From assembly GCA_037447655.1 (NCBI GenBank), contig JBBHKE010003210.1:62001-126000 (forward strand): a stretch of DNA of 64,000 nt, written 5' to 3'. How positions within the stretch are numbered: the first letter of the stretch is position 1; each line of letters begins with the position of its first letter. The position numbers and the translations under genes are program-made. Of this stretch, positions 46,900 through 58,362 are shown one piece after another. Source of the DNA: Zygnema cylindricum. Lineage: Eukaryota; Streptophyta; Zygnematophyceae; Zygnematales; Zygnemataceae. The notes beneath the pieces were generated by a model, which worked only from the letters and a program-made list of their open reading frames with translations, was not told the DNA's origin and made no database searches.

Positions 46900-48097
46900 G
46901 TTCCAGAATTTTCTGCCATATTAAGGAGATCTCGGTTTCCATCCTTTCTTGAAATCTTCTTTCCAGAGCCCAAAAAAGGCCAAAAAAAGGCCAAAAAAAA
47001 GAAAAAAAGAAACACTATTAGAACTTCTTTAACGTACTACAGGGAATTGTGATTTCATCCTTTGCTGTTAGAATATCCTTCCAAAAGCCAAAAAAAAAGC
47101 CAGAAAAGCACAAAAAGAAAGCCGAAAAAAGCCACAAGAAAGCCAGAAAAAAACCTAAAAAGAGGCCCCCCTCACCCCCCGCCCCCCAAAAAAAGGGACG
47201 TCCAGAATTTTCTGTCGCATTACCGAGAGAGGTGATTTTGTCCTTTATTGTTGTTGTTTTCGTGTCCTTGACGAGCCCTCCAAAAGCATCTGCCTCTGAT
47301 TGGGCCTTATAAAAGAGAGCGGTACCGTACTAAAAATAAGCTGAGGCACATTCCGGGGCCAACTCCCCATAGTGCTTCACTCTACTCCCCCAAAAAAAAG
47401 AAAATAAAACACAGTAACCTAAAACAGATGTTAGAGTGGATTATTATTTATCAGGCAAACCTAAAACATATCTTAATGTGGACTATAATTTATCAGCAAA
47501 AACCTAAGACATTTATTAGTGAGGAGGAGCTCTCCATTGTGCTTTACTGTACCCCGAAAGAAAAAAAAAACAGAAACTATCACATTTTCACCACAACTTT
47601 TTTCCCTCAATTTTTTTCCCTTGTCACTCCTCTGTTCCTCTCTCCCATCTTTATCCTCCCTCTCCTCCCTCTCCTCTCCCTCCTCCCTCTCCACTCTCTC
47701 CTCTCACTTTCCTCTCTCTCCTCTCTTCTTCCCCTCCCCTCTCTCTCTCTCCCTTTTTTTTTGCTTTCCCTAGAATAACATTACCAGATCCATTCATACC
47801 AAAAATTTGAACTATTCTTGTCCACAATAAAATCCAAGCATAAAAATTAAATACACATCAACTAAAATTTATTTGAACACATCTTAAAGACAAGCTAAGA
47901 ATAAATACGCATCAACTAAAAGATCAATTGAATCGATCTTTTGAACTCATCTCAATATTACCTTGTTTCCAAAACTGCTCCAAGAAGTTCTATGGCTTTG
48001 TCGTATTCATCCTGTTTCAAAGCTTTAGGCCTTCCTCGTACTTTCTGTCGGCTTCCTCCAACTGCTTCAATATTTCCGTATCCACAGGTCCTTCCAT
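46900..48097 (-). pseudogene. NASP: NASP-like (SHNi-TPR) histone chaperone, broken
   Basis: NASP proteins bind H3-H4 through TPR repeats. The first exon (48097-47962) reads MEGPVDTEILKQLEEADRKY, EEGLK, then needs one extra base to continue ALKQDEYDKAIELLGAVLET and a GT donor. The second exon (from 47381, acceptor AG) continues in the right phase with RVKHYGELAPECASAYF, then TAG in place of the expected Lys codon, then YGTALFYKAQSEADAFGG. This is the first TPR and its highly conserved HYGELAPECASAY-YG-AL segment. The rest of the SHNi-TPR domain is not found downstream. A segment starting at about 47285 recurs twice (47085-47030, 46978-46905). Frameshift, nonsense codon and truncation indicate a non-processed pseudogene, since the intron is kept. 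Two sequencing errors are an alternative for the first two lesions. Confidence 0.75.
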
Positions 48098-51000
48098 CCT
48101 TTTACTCAAAAATCTTCCAAAAAAAAAAAAATCCTGAAGTTAACAGGTTTCTTTTAATAAAAATCAAAAACAAATACGCCGAAAAAAAAGGCGGTGAAGG
48201 CTGATTTTGAAGGTTAGAAAAAAGGAGAAAGACAAGGACTTTTTCAGCAGAAAGATGAGAGACAAAAAAATTAAAGACAATGAACCAGGAAATAAAATGC
48301 GAATGATGCACTGGAAAATAAAATAGTAGTAAAAGACGAATCAGCAAATTGAAGGACAGTTGAGCAGAGAGAGAGAAAGAGAGAGAGAGGTGCGTTAGGG
48401 TTTCAAACTTTCAGCAAAGATTTGAAATTACAAATCCCGCGCTTAGTTCAAACTTCAAAGTATAGAAAGAATCTCAAATCGTACAATGAATAAATGTACG
48501 GATAAAAGTATGGATTAGATAATGTACGAAACTGAACGTTTTACATGTACGATTTGTACGGATAATACCTGACAGAAAACCGTTTAATAATGATGAGGAA
48601 TTTGCAAGAAAATTCAAATTTCAAAAGAATTGTCGGTTTGTCCATTCGTCAATTTAAAGTTTGAAGTTTGTTTTAAACTTTTAAAGCATCAACAAAACGT
48701 GCGGATATTTCGTGCGTATGGTTTAATAAAGTGCGAACATTTGAATGTACCCATGGACTTGGTATTTTCAAATACACAGCCAACCGTATGATTTTTCTGT
48801 TCTTTTTTTTGAGAAGAAGAATGATATCCCTTCGGATGCTAAAATCTCCCATTTGTTTTTCTGCATTTGTTTCCAAAAGTTTTTTTAAAATCACAAGTCA
48901 ATTGGAATTCTCTAAAGTCTCTGCAACTCATCACCGTCCGTGGAGCTGGAATACGTACGTCATTTTTTTTTTTTTGCGTTTTTGGTTTTTGGATCTTTTT
49001 TAGTGTTTTAGGGTTTTTTTTCTAAGATGTTTTTTCGTAAGGTATTTTTTTTTAAGTGCTTTTTAATTTTTTGTTTAATTTTTAGTTTTTTTCGTGTTCA
49101 AATCGTTGCAATTTTCAAGGTTCTTCTTTGCGAAACAAAAGCTTTTTTGCATCCATCTTTCTTGTTTTCAACTTTCACTTTTTATTTTTTCTTAAACAGT
49201 ATTTTTCTAGCTTTTTTTCGCTTATGGCAAGTCTAGCTGGTCTGGAGATAGGAATAACATGTGTGGATATTCAATTCCCAAACTCCATGGTCGAATTTTC
49301 TCATACTTTAAATTTAGTGCGATTTTTGTGCAAAACGTGCGAAGTTTATGGTTTGAAAAAAATTGCACGATTTGTGGACTCATCATGCTTACGAACTTTT
49401 GGTTATTTTACAAACCAAATAGTGTGGAAGTTGAGAAAGGTAACATAGTTGAATTATCAAATGATGGCACGCCTTAATTTAGGGCTTTCCAAAATTGGCA
49501 CCCATAAAGCGTCCATTTTTTATTTTATTTATTTATTTATTTCATTTTATTTTATTTTATTATTTTTTATTATTATTTTATTATTATTATTGTTATTATT
49601 ATTATTATAAATGGTTTTCTTTTGAATTAATTTCTTTTATTTATATGACTCTCTTTTTAAATAGCTTTCTTTTTGTGCATTTTTCTGCTCGGCACTAGCA
49701 AATTTTTTTGAAGCATTTGCATAGGTTGAAATCAAGCAAAAATCTAAAACTTTTGTGTGAGTTGAAACTAATTTAAATGCATTTTGAAACAAAAATATGT
49801 CGTTTCTTTTCAATGCGTTATGCATTTTTATCTTTATATAGGCGTTGTCTTATCCAACAGTCACAAAGTGTTCTTATGTTAATCATTTTTAATTATCTGC
49901 ATAAACAGAACAACTAAAAAGATAGATAAAATGCAATGTTGTTTTTCTTCTGAACGTGTTTATGGCTTCTCGAATTGATATTTGACCAATAGGAGTTTTT
50001 AAAAATTGTGGCAAAGTAATGGGCATAATAATTATTAAGTTTCTAAAGAGGGTGCCCAAATTGATAATAACGTAAAGACGTTTTTGAGGTTGCCACCTAT
50101 GGCATTTAGAAAATGAGATTAAAAAAATTATTCTCCTTTGTTTGATTATCTATTTTTTAGCCAGATTTCATATGATAGTTACTGAAATTTTGAGGCGTTT
50201 TGGTCATTTTTGTCTTCACGAAAAAAAGTCTTCGCTAAATTTTTGTTTTTAGAGTTATTTCCTGCAATCATCGAACTAGAATTTTAGAACTATGCTTTAT
50301 TTAATATATGAAACTATTTAATCGAATCGAAAAGGCGTAATTTTTCAATGTTGCTGTAATATATTATATATATGAAATCTGAGATATATATCTCAGATTT
50401 TCCAGATTGTCAATTTTCCTTTTAGCTTTTTAAATATGTCATTCATTCTTTTCATCAAACATCCTTACAATTTTTTTGTCAGTATTATATATAATACAAT
50501 TGACTGACTCCTTTATTTTTCACTTAATCTTCTTCTTATCCATTTTTGTGGCATATGGAACAGCTAACTTTTCTTAGAAAATTTTATTTTTTCTTTTCGT
50601 TTCTTTTTTTTTTTCTTTTGTTTTCCTTTTTACTTTTCTTTCTTTTCCTTCTTTTCTATCTTTTTTCTTTTTTCTCTTCTGTTTTCCCTTCTTTTTTCCT
50701 TTTCTTTTTTCTTTCCTCTTTTCTTTTCTTTTTTACATTTCTTTCTTCTTTTCTTTGTTTTTTCTTTTTCTTTTCTTTTTCTTTCTTTCCTTTTTCTTTT
50801 CTTTTTTCCGGTTAAAAAGTGGGGGTTTATCGTTACCTCTTCTTCAACGTCTCTTCGGATCCTTCAAAGAGACCACCAATGGGATCTTTTTAGACTGAGC
50901 AGGATCTTCCTGGACAGTGTAAAAAATGGCTCCATTCCTTATTCGTTTCCATTGTCCCTCCTTCCCCCCCTCCCTCCCCCTCCCTCCCCCTCCCCCCCCC

Positions 51001-51492
51001 CTCCCCCTCCCCCTCCCCTCCCCCTCACCCCCTCCCCCTCCCTCTCCCTTCCTCCCCCCCTCCCTTCCTCTTCCCTCCCCCTCCCCGTTTTCTTCCCCAC
51101 TTTGGCAAATGTAAAAAAATTTTTCATAAAATTAAGATCCATTTTAAATCTTAAATGTCAGTTTCATGGAAGTTCTTCCCTTCTCTAAGCTATTTATAAA
51201 AATCAAAACTAATAAGCAAAACTACTCTTTTTTTCTCTCTCTCCCTCCTTTCTCTCTCTCTTTCCCTCTCTTCCTCTTTACCATCATATCCCAACTGAGG
51301 TAGGTCCTAATAGTGAAAAAAACTTTATCTTTGTTGAGATTTTTTCCTTAACTGTCGAAAAACGTTTGCCCCAATTAGTTTCCTTTTCGACTAAAAAAGT
51401 CAAAAAAACTTCATCTCAATTGACGTGGTTTCCCATCGTGAGAAAGGGATATTTTTTGGTTGTGAGGGAAACTTTTGTCTTTTCTTTGGCAG
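48098..51492. other. Upstream region of 5-FCL, possible first exon at 48821-48954
   Basis: Most of this is T-rich. A candidate first exon on the + strand, 48821-48954, starts ATG and reads MISLRMLKSPICFSAFVSKS, a basic, Ser-rich, acid-free start like a mitochondrial transit peptide. It ends at AATAC/GTACGT. I could not find the exon linking it to 51493, which should carry the K-(x)-LR helix of 5-FCL. Pyrimidine tracts lie at 50576-50812 and 50956-51088. Confidence 0.35.
50576..51088. repeat. Two long pyrimidine tracts
   Basis: 50576-50812 is a (TTTTC)-type tract, and 50956-51088 is a (CCCTCC)-type tract of C runs. Both lie upstream of the first confirmed 5-FCL exon, probably inside its introns. 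Confidence 0.85.
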
Positions 51493-53888
51493 ATGACGAA
51501 ATACAAAAGCAAATCCTGGCCTCTGATTGGTTCTGGGAAAGTCGAAGAATTTGCGCCTATATTAGTTGTGCTTCTCTCAGAGAAGTGGAGACAGAAAAAA
51601 TAGTTTCTCACATTCTTAACGACGGAAATAAGGTTTTATATGTTCCTCGAGTGGAAGACAAAGAAAGTCATATGAGAATGCTCGAAATCCGTAATATAAA
51701 GGAAGACGTTGTTGCAAATAGTATGAATATTTTAGAACCGACTCCAATTTTATCAGATGGGAGTCCTCGAAAAGATTGTGAGTCGACATCTTATCAATTT
51801 TATGACTCATTAGTTTTGTCTTCATGTTGGTTTTCTATGTCAAAACCTCCAGATATCCGGATTGTGGAAGGTTTCTTGCAGTCATGATCAGTTTTTTTTA
51901 CCAAAAGTTAAAATATGGGAGAGAAATGTATGGTTTCTGGTTGGCTAAAATCTTATATCCTGTTTAATGCCATTCCAGGGGCCTGTTTTTCTTTTTCCTT
52001 TTCTATTTCTTTTTTCTTTTTTTAGTGACCCTAAAAACCCTTTTTTTTTCTTTTTTTTTGTCTTTTTTTACAAGGGTCCATTACATTCATCTGTATTGTG
52101 GTTTGTTTTTTTCTTGAGTAAATTCCAAAGCAGTCTTATGAGAATGAAGCAGAAAAAGGAAGACAATTCCTTTGAGAATACGTTTTGCAATTGCACATGA
52201 AATAAAAACAATAAACAGCATAAAGAATGTATTGAACAAATAATCAAATGAAATTTTGAATATAAAGAAAATCGAATGAGTGAACGATTAAATGATGAAA
52301 TATTGAATGAATTTGATAGTTGAATGAATGACGGAATAATTTAGTAAATAAACTATAATACTATTTTTTTAAGTATTTTAATGATGCCTTTTTGCAGTGA
52401 TGTCTTCAGAAGAACCTTTAGACTTAATGCTGATGCCAGGTACTTCTTCCCAAACTTTTTTTTTTTTTTTGTCGTTGTTAAAGGCCTTTTTTTGTGTTTT
52501 TAGGGTTTTGGAGTCAAGTTTTTGTGGATTAGCTCAATCCGATTGTTTTGCGGTCTGATCTCAAGAAAAAAGAAAGAAAAAGAAAGAAAAGAAAAAATGA
52601 AATAAGATAAGATAGAATAGATGAGATAACATAAGATGAGATGAGGTGATATGTGATAAGATAAGACAAAATCATGAAAGACAATATATGACAGATAAGA
52701 GGAAACAAGTCAAAAGAAAAAAAGATTAGATAAGATAAGATAAGATAAGAAAAGACTAGATATGACAAGATAACGGTTTTTTGTACTGTTGTTACCACCT
52801 TTTATGTACAACTTTTCACATTTTTTTATTTTGTTTTTTGTACAATTATCCGCAACTTTTTATGCCCACTATTTGACTTCATTTTTTAACAGCATTTATT
52901 ATTATCGGTTGAAATAATGTGGGTTTTGACTATGATGTCTATTAAAGAAAATGGCTTATAATTGCAGGATTAGCGTTCGACAGAATGGGGGGTCGACTGG
53001 GTCGGGGGGGCGGGTACGTTTTTATGCCTTGTATAACTATTTTAGAGTTTCTAATATTGTACCTATTTTCAATTAATTTGAAAATTGGAGGTTGCAAATA
53101 CTACTGGATATATGGAGCCTGAGGTGCTTTTCACTGTTGCTTTTGTTGTGGGATTGACCATTTATTTTTCAGAAGCTTTTTTAGAGATTGTTAAAATAGC
53201 AAAAATTTGCTGTTTTTTTTGGGTTTTTTTTCTTGTTTGACAATTCTCAGAATACCTGTTTGTCGGTTAATATGGGGAATTTGAATGCGTTTTATTTTGT
53301 TTGTTCTTTTTTATCTTTTTGAGAAATTATAAATTTCATTCCATTTACCCATTTTGGTTTCAGCTTTCAAAAAGTTATATGTTTCTGATCTAAATTATTG
53401 TAACAGATTCTAATTTTTACTTTTTTTCCAAAACAGATATTATGACCTCTTTATCCAAACTTATTTGGAACGAGCCCAAAACAAAGGTTGGAAACGACCT
53501 TTATTAGGTAAACTTTCCCTTGAAATTGACTATTCCAGTATCGAAAAATTGCTTATTATATGTTATTGGCTTTTTTTTTACTCTCGTGATTTCTGTTTCC
53601 TTATCAAAATCAACTAATTCAAATATTTGCTTCCTTACATGAATGTTATTACAATTATTTTTCGAATTTTATGTTTTGTTTTAGCTCTAGAGATTTTTGC
53701 TTCTAATTTTTTCTCATTGGAAGTTTTTTTTTTTGTTTTTTTTCGTAGTTGCCTTATCTTACAAGCTTCAAATACAAGAATCGGTAATTCCTATGGACCA
53801 AAGCGATGTTCGAATTGACTTTTTAGTTTCAGCCGATGGTGTTTTGAAAATTACAGGGAATGAGTGTCCTGTAATCATGAAGAGTTGA
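51493..53888 (+). CDS. 5FCL: 5-formyltetrahydrofolate cyclo-ligase (5-FCL), N-terminal exon(s) not found
   Basis: The enzyme converts 5-formyl-THF to 5,10-methenyl-THF with ATP; the plant enzyme is mitochondrial. My exons are 51493-51777, 52398-52439, 52968-53013, 53437-53507, 53749-53888, all AG/GT and in phase, coding about 194 residues. Family signatures in order are ICAYISCASLREVETEKIV, VLYVPRVEDKESHMRML, NSMNILEPTP, EEPLDLMLMPGLAFDRMG, the nucleotide-binding GRLGRGGGYYDLF (split over two introns), GWKRPLLVALSYKLQ and VRIDFLVSADGV. The exon at 51493 begins in phase 1 after TTTCTTTGGCAG, so an upstream exon with roughly 40-80 residues must exist. The stop is TGA at 53886. Introns are strongly T-rich. 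Confidence 0.9.
52560..52775. repeat. Degenerate GATAAGATAA array in a 5-FCL intron
   Basis: An A-rich tract is built from GATAAGATAA, GATGAGAT and AGAAAGAAA units. It lies between the second and third confirmed exons of 5-FCL. Confidence 0.85.
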
Positions 53889-54076
53889 CTTTTCTAGGAT
53901 AGAATTGACTTGTTGGAAGCGTTGATTTTTCTCTAGGAGTTAGCTTTCCTAGAACGGAGTTGACTTTTTGTAATAGTTGATTCTTTTTCTGTAATTATTG
54001 TTGGGAAGTTCAATTTTTTCTTTGGCACAAAAGCGATTTTTGGGTAATTTTGCCTCGAAGTTTGGAATTATGGAAG

Positions 54077-54798
54077 AAATATGGTTTAATTTCTGATGGT
54101 TTGTGGGTTTTGTAGTTCGGTTCTTGGCTAAATGGCAATTCTACAATGTGGAAAGGGCCAAAATTGACTTATAAGTTTTGTTTGTTGAGTGTTAGAGAAG
54201 ATTTTCATGCATGTGTCCCACATATATACCAATATATCCGTGTATAACAGTTGTCGGGAGGCTCTATATAACTATACGCATAAAAACACACATTTGTAAC
54301 ATGATGTTTATTGGGAAGCCATAAAATACACACGTTAATTATCGTCAAACTACTGATACTACTTCTATGCTTCTCTAGCAGGACAGTACTAACCATACGG
54401 CGTTTCCATATACATAAACGGCTGCAGTTCAGTTTTAAAGCACGCTTATGAACTGATAACTGGGTTCTATGCTACAGCACAGTGCACACGTGTTTGTGAG
54501 GTCAATAACACGGAATCTTTCGGAATGACGATAGGTATATGGCGTAACACAGGATGTAATGATGTATGGCTATTTGCCGTAAATCTGGATGAGATTGACA
54601 GCCTACGACACTCAGAATCTTGAAATGTGACACCTTGTAGCGGAGCTCTAAAGTTGAGACGTTGAAACTTGAAAGTTTGAAACTTAAAGGGCTGGGCTTC
54701 ATTGGCTCAAAAGACGCCTTTGTTTCGCAAATTCTGAGTGATTCGTTGCAGGAGGCGCGTCATAATTTTGCCATTCACAGCCCGCCGCGTGGCCTTCA
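54077..54798 (+). repeat. Long direct repeat, copy 1
   Basis: The stretch from AAATATGGTTTAATTTCTGA to GCCGCGTGGCCTTCA recurs at 63350-64000 in the same orientation, roughly 90% alike by eye, with a deletion in copy 2 of about 60 bases. It begins about 190 bases after the 5-FCL stop. No coding capacity is evident. Confidence 0.85.
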
Positions 54799-55436
54799 CA
54801 GACAAAACGGAAAACAAAATAAGGGAAGAGCAAAAAATGTGTGAAGAATTCTCCTGCGGTTTTACGATTCACAATTTTTAGTGGTGATCAATTCTCAAAT
54901 TGGACGAATCAGTTTTCATTTTGTTACGGCAACAAAATGTTCATAGGACTTTCACCGGCAGTTTTAGCGTATCCTGCTTTTTTTCTGCCTCAAAAAATTC
55001 ACGTGTAGGCGCCGCCGGCTTTTCCGCAGCTCTACCAATCACTAAACTTTTCACGGTCTTTTCGTGCGAGTCATCGCGGTTTTTCACAAATTAAGTTTTT
55101 TTTTCACGTTTTAAACTTTTAATGGCCCAGTGGACTGACCGGAGCTCAAACCCTAACTGTAGTCAACTCTTATGGCCGAATGGACTGACTGCTGCCAAAC
55201 CCTAACTGTGGTCAACTTATCGGGACCTAAGGAGTTAAGAGTCCACGGCGGCGAATTAACTTGGTTACTCACATTAGCCCTATTGATAACTTGCGGCTGG
55301 CGGTTTTTGTTCGGTCAATTAATATTTGGTCGTCCGGCTTTACCGCATCATAAATGAATTCGGTCCATAATTTTCGTACAGATATGTACGGAAACAGTTC
55401 GTCAACTGAGCTCGCCGTCCCGAGAACCCGTTACGC
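54799..55436. other. Intergenic sequence after direct repeat copy 1
   Basis: No gene is recognised. CCCTAACTG segments occur twice (AAACCCTAACTGTAGTCAAC at about 55149 and AAACCCTAACTGTGGTCAAC at about 55197), a short local duplication. Confidence 0.4.
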
Positions 55437-56013
55437 TACACCGCCAATCGCTTATTAGCGTTGTGTACGCTAATTCCGTCCCGCTTTTTTTTTTTTTAAT
55501 TCTCCATTAGCGTAGTTCATTCTATTTTTTTCTTTACTCTATTTAGGGCTAATTTTTTAGTACCGTACAAAACGGAAGTACGTTATCCTTTAATTAGTGT
55601 GGTGTACGAACAGTGTCAGACCGTACAAGACGTACCTTTTTAAGTGAAAAAGTACAATTCATTATGTTTAGTAGCAGCGGACGCATGAGAATGTGCGGTC
55701 TAAAAAGGGGATCAAATCGGGTTGTCAAATATCACGTTCGCACATATTCGTCCAGCAACCACGTTTCGACTGTGTGAACGTACTATTTGTGTACGATTTG
55801 TGTACGATTTGTCAGATTTTGTACGAATACTTATATTAGTGTAAGCATATTTGAGACCGACATTTTTTTTTTCAAAGACCCAAATTCCGAATTTATTAAA
55901 CAATTAGAATGTATGTTTTTTTTCAAAATTTTCAAATTCTTAATTGGCGTAAACCACGGTAATTATTCATATACGCTAAAGAAACTTCTACGCTAATAGC
56001 GATTGGCGGTGTA
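55437..56013 (-). mobile_element. MITE, family TACACCGCCAATCG, copy 2
   Basis: It has terminal inverted repeats TACACCGCCAATCG and CGATTGGCGGTGTA and is 577 bases long. The interior is the reverse complement of copy 1 at 31147-31712 almost throughout, including the ATATACGCTAAAGAAACTTC segment and the CGCACATTCTCATGCGTC region. It is non-coding. Confidence 0.85.
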
Positions 56014-56536
56014 GAGAATCTGCTACGGTTTAGTGTGTACAACAGTCAATTTAAAAATCGCGATTGCTTAGGAGAAAGCTGACCGGCCCGAATATTTTTT
56101 TGCGTTTCACATAGTTTAGAAGTTTCCCGCTGCTTCGGGCAGACAATTTTTATGAAAGGTGCCTGGGTTCCGAAATTTTGGATCTTAACTTTTGAAGTGT
56201 GGGTGTTTTTAAATATTTTAATGGGCAATTTTCGTGAATCGTGTATATTTTTGTCCCGTAAGTTACACGTGTCGGAAATAACGGCCATTGCAGTCATTGA
56301 GCTGTCGTGGCTTTATTTTGGAGGACCATCCGACGACACCGACAAATAGCTCAAAGAGAGTTGAAATTACGTTCTTTTGTGATACGTGTCGTCGGTTGAG
56401 GCTGTGTACGATCACCGACAATCTTCAGCGTTACGTGGCGTACGAACATGTACAGAATTACGTATACGGGGTACGAAAGGCTGATATGGAAACGAAAATA
56501 AGGTGAAAATACTGTAGCTCCCGCTTTGAGAAATAC
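56014..56536. other. Spacer between two MITEs
   Basis: Unique sequence of about 520 bases separates two copies of the same MITE family. Open frames are present on both strands but none has recognisable motifs. Confidence 0.4.
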
Positions 56537-56789
56537 TACACCGCCAATCTTTATTAGCGTTGTGTACGCTAATTCCGTCCCGCTATTTTTTTTTTATTCT
56601 CAGATATAATTATCCATACTATTTAAAAAAAACCGTAATACCTAATTAGAATAGACGATTTATTCGAAAATTTTCAAATTCCCAATTAGCGTAAACCACG
56701 CTAATTATTCGTATACGCTAAAAAAACTTACACGCTAAAAAAACTTACACGCTAAAAAAACTTACACGCTAATAACGATTGGCGGTGTA
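56537..56789 (-). mobile_element. MITE, family TACACCGCCAATCG, copy 3 (internally deleted)
   Basis: It has the same termini as copies 1 and 2 but is only 253 bases long. Near its right end the unit CTTACACGCTAAAAAAA is present three times in tandem, a local expansion not found in the other copies. Confidence 0.85.
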
Positions 56790-57308
56790 CTGTACATTGT
56801 AGAACTGTTCTAAAGTCTAGGATTGCATCGGGCTTTTACGGGACAATAACTTCCTTGTCTTGCGGAGTTGCGGTCATCTAAAACTGTACGGATTTCAAAT
56901 AGTCTAATATTGGAATAAGCGAGACCCTTACAGGATTTAGAGTGATCCATACCTCCTCAATTTGGACATTCTGGCAGATGTGACACACGTGCTCTACTCG
57001 ACAGAAGTCAAGATCAAGACGTACGGCATTGAAACTGCCAATGGCGGTAGTTGGATTGTCGGGCTGTCGGCCTAAAATAACGATATTTCTCTACAGATTC
57101 GATCCGGTACGGATCGTACATATTGACCATTGAGATGTTCTGTTTTCTTTTACTGGGCTTTTGTTTTGTCTGCAAGTGGGCTGCAAAATTCTTGTGGGGA
57201 ACGGTTTTCCAGCTTTGACTGTACGGACAGCATGGACTTTTTTGCAGTTGACCGGCGAACAAAAGGACAGCAGAATAAATAAAAAAAAACCAAAGCAGGA
57301 TTTTGAAA

Positions 57309-57450
57309 CTACACCGCTCATCGTTAGTTTAAGTTAGCAACACTAATTCATTAAAAACCATTTTTTGATGAAAATTATAAAAAACAGTATTAGCAACGCT
57401 AGTTAAGGAAGTGGATTAAAATTCGCCACGTCTCCTTTATTGCACTGCAC
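57309..57450. repeat. Partial copy of the 14479-15388 element
   Basis: It starts CTACACCGCTCATCGTTAG and contains GCCACGTCTCCTTTATTGCA, the inverse of the GCAAGGAGACGTGGC core in the nested element at 14.5-15.4 kb. Only one terminus is recognisable. Confidence 0.45.
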
Positions 57451-57496
57451 TACAGTAGATTAGTATTCTATATTATAATTTCGTATTAATACTATA

Positions 57497-58362
57497 TACC
57501 CTTTCGATCTATGTTTGAAACATAGGTCAAAAGTAGGCGTTTTCATGGTAGGCCTTTGGTCGGCGCATTTATCGCAAGTTGTGTTATGGGCTTTTCATGT
57601 GATCTTCTTAGATCGCTACTGATCAGAGACCGTCCGATCGTCCGAATCTGACGGTGTAAGTAGAAATTTTTGGTCCGAATGTTTTAATTGGTTCAATATT
57701 TGGTCCGAATGTTTTAATTGGTCCGAATAGGTCGGAATACAATATGGATCTTAAGGTCATATTGTATGTTTTTCATACAATAGGCATATTGTATGGGCCT
57801 ACTTTCACCTACTTTTGAACTATGGTTTGAAAATTGAAACGCTTTTGAGACTTTAGGGTTACCCTAAACACGTGCGAAGGTACATGTGGAATGCAGAAAG
57901 TACTTTTTTGCCGAAGCGGGATCTGCCGAAGCTATTTTGCTACAGTATTCCAGTGCTGTACGCCTGTACCTTTTGACAGCGCACGGTACTTTGTACGAAC
58001 AATGTAACCTGAGCACATTCAGAAAAAATCGGGGAATGCAGCTGCGATTTCTGAACTTTTTGCGTATTTCAAAGCATAGTTCAAAAGTAGGTGAAAGTAG
58101 GCCCATACAATATACCTATTGTATGCAAAACATACAATATGACCTTAAGACCCATATTGTATTCGGACCTATTCGGACCAATTAAAACATTCGGACCAAA
58201 TTTTTTTGTTTACACCGTCAGATTCAAAAGATCGGACGGTTGATGATAAAAGTAGCGATCTAAGAAGATCACATGAAAAGCCCATAACACAACTTACGAT
58301 AAAGGCGCCGACCAAAGGCCTACCATAAAAACGCCTACTTTTGAACTATGTTTCAAAGGGTA
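57497..58362. mobile_element. Foldback element with about 300-base inverted arms
   Basis: The left arm (57497-57830) and right arm (58070-58362) are inverse copies. The outer ends read TACCCTTT...GAAACATAG and the inner ends GGGCCTACTTTCACCTACTT. The arms hold CATACAATATGACCTTAAG and GGTCCGAATGTTTTAATTGG, the latter duplicated in the left arm. The loop of about 240 bases is unique and non-coding. Confidence 0.85.

Noticed and set aside
49216-49448. + strand open frame MASLAGLEIGITCVDIQF... as a 5-FCL exon
   Set aside because: It does not resemble the 5-FCL N-terminal helix and its phase cannot be joined convincingly to 51493.
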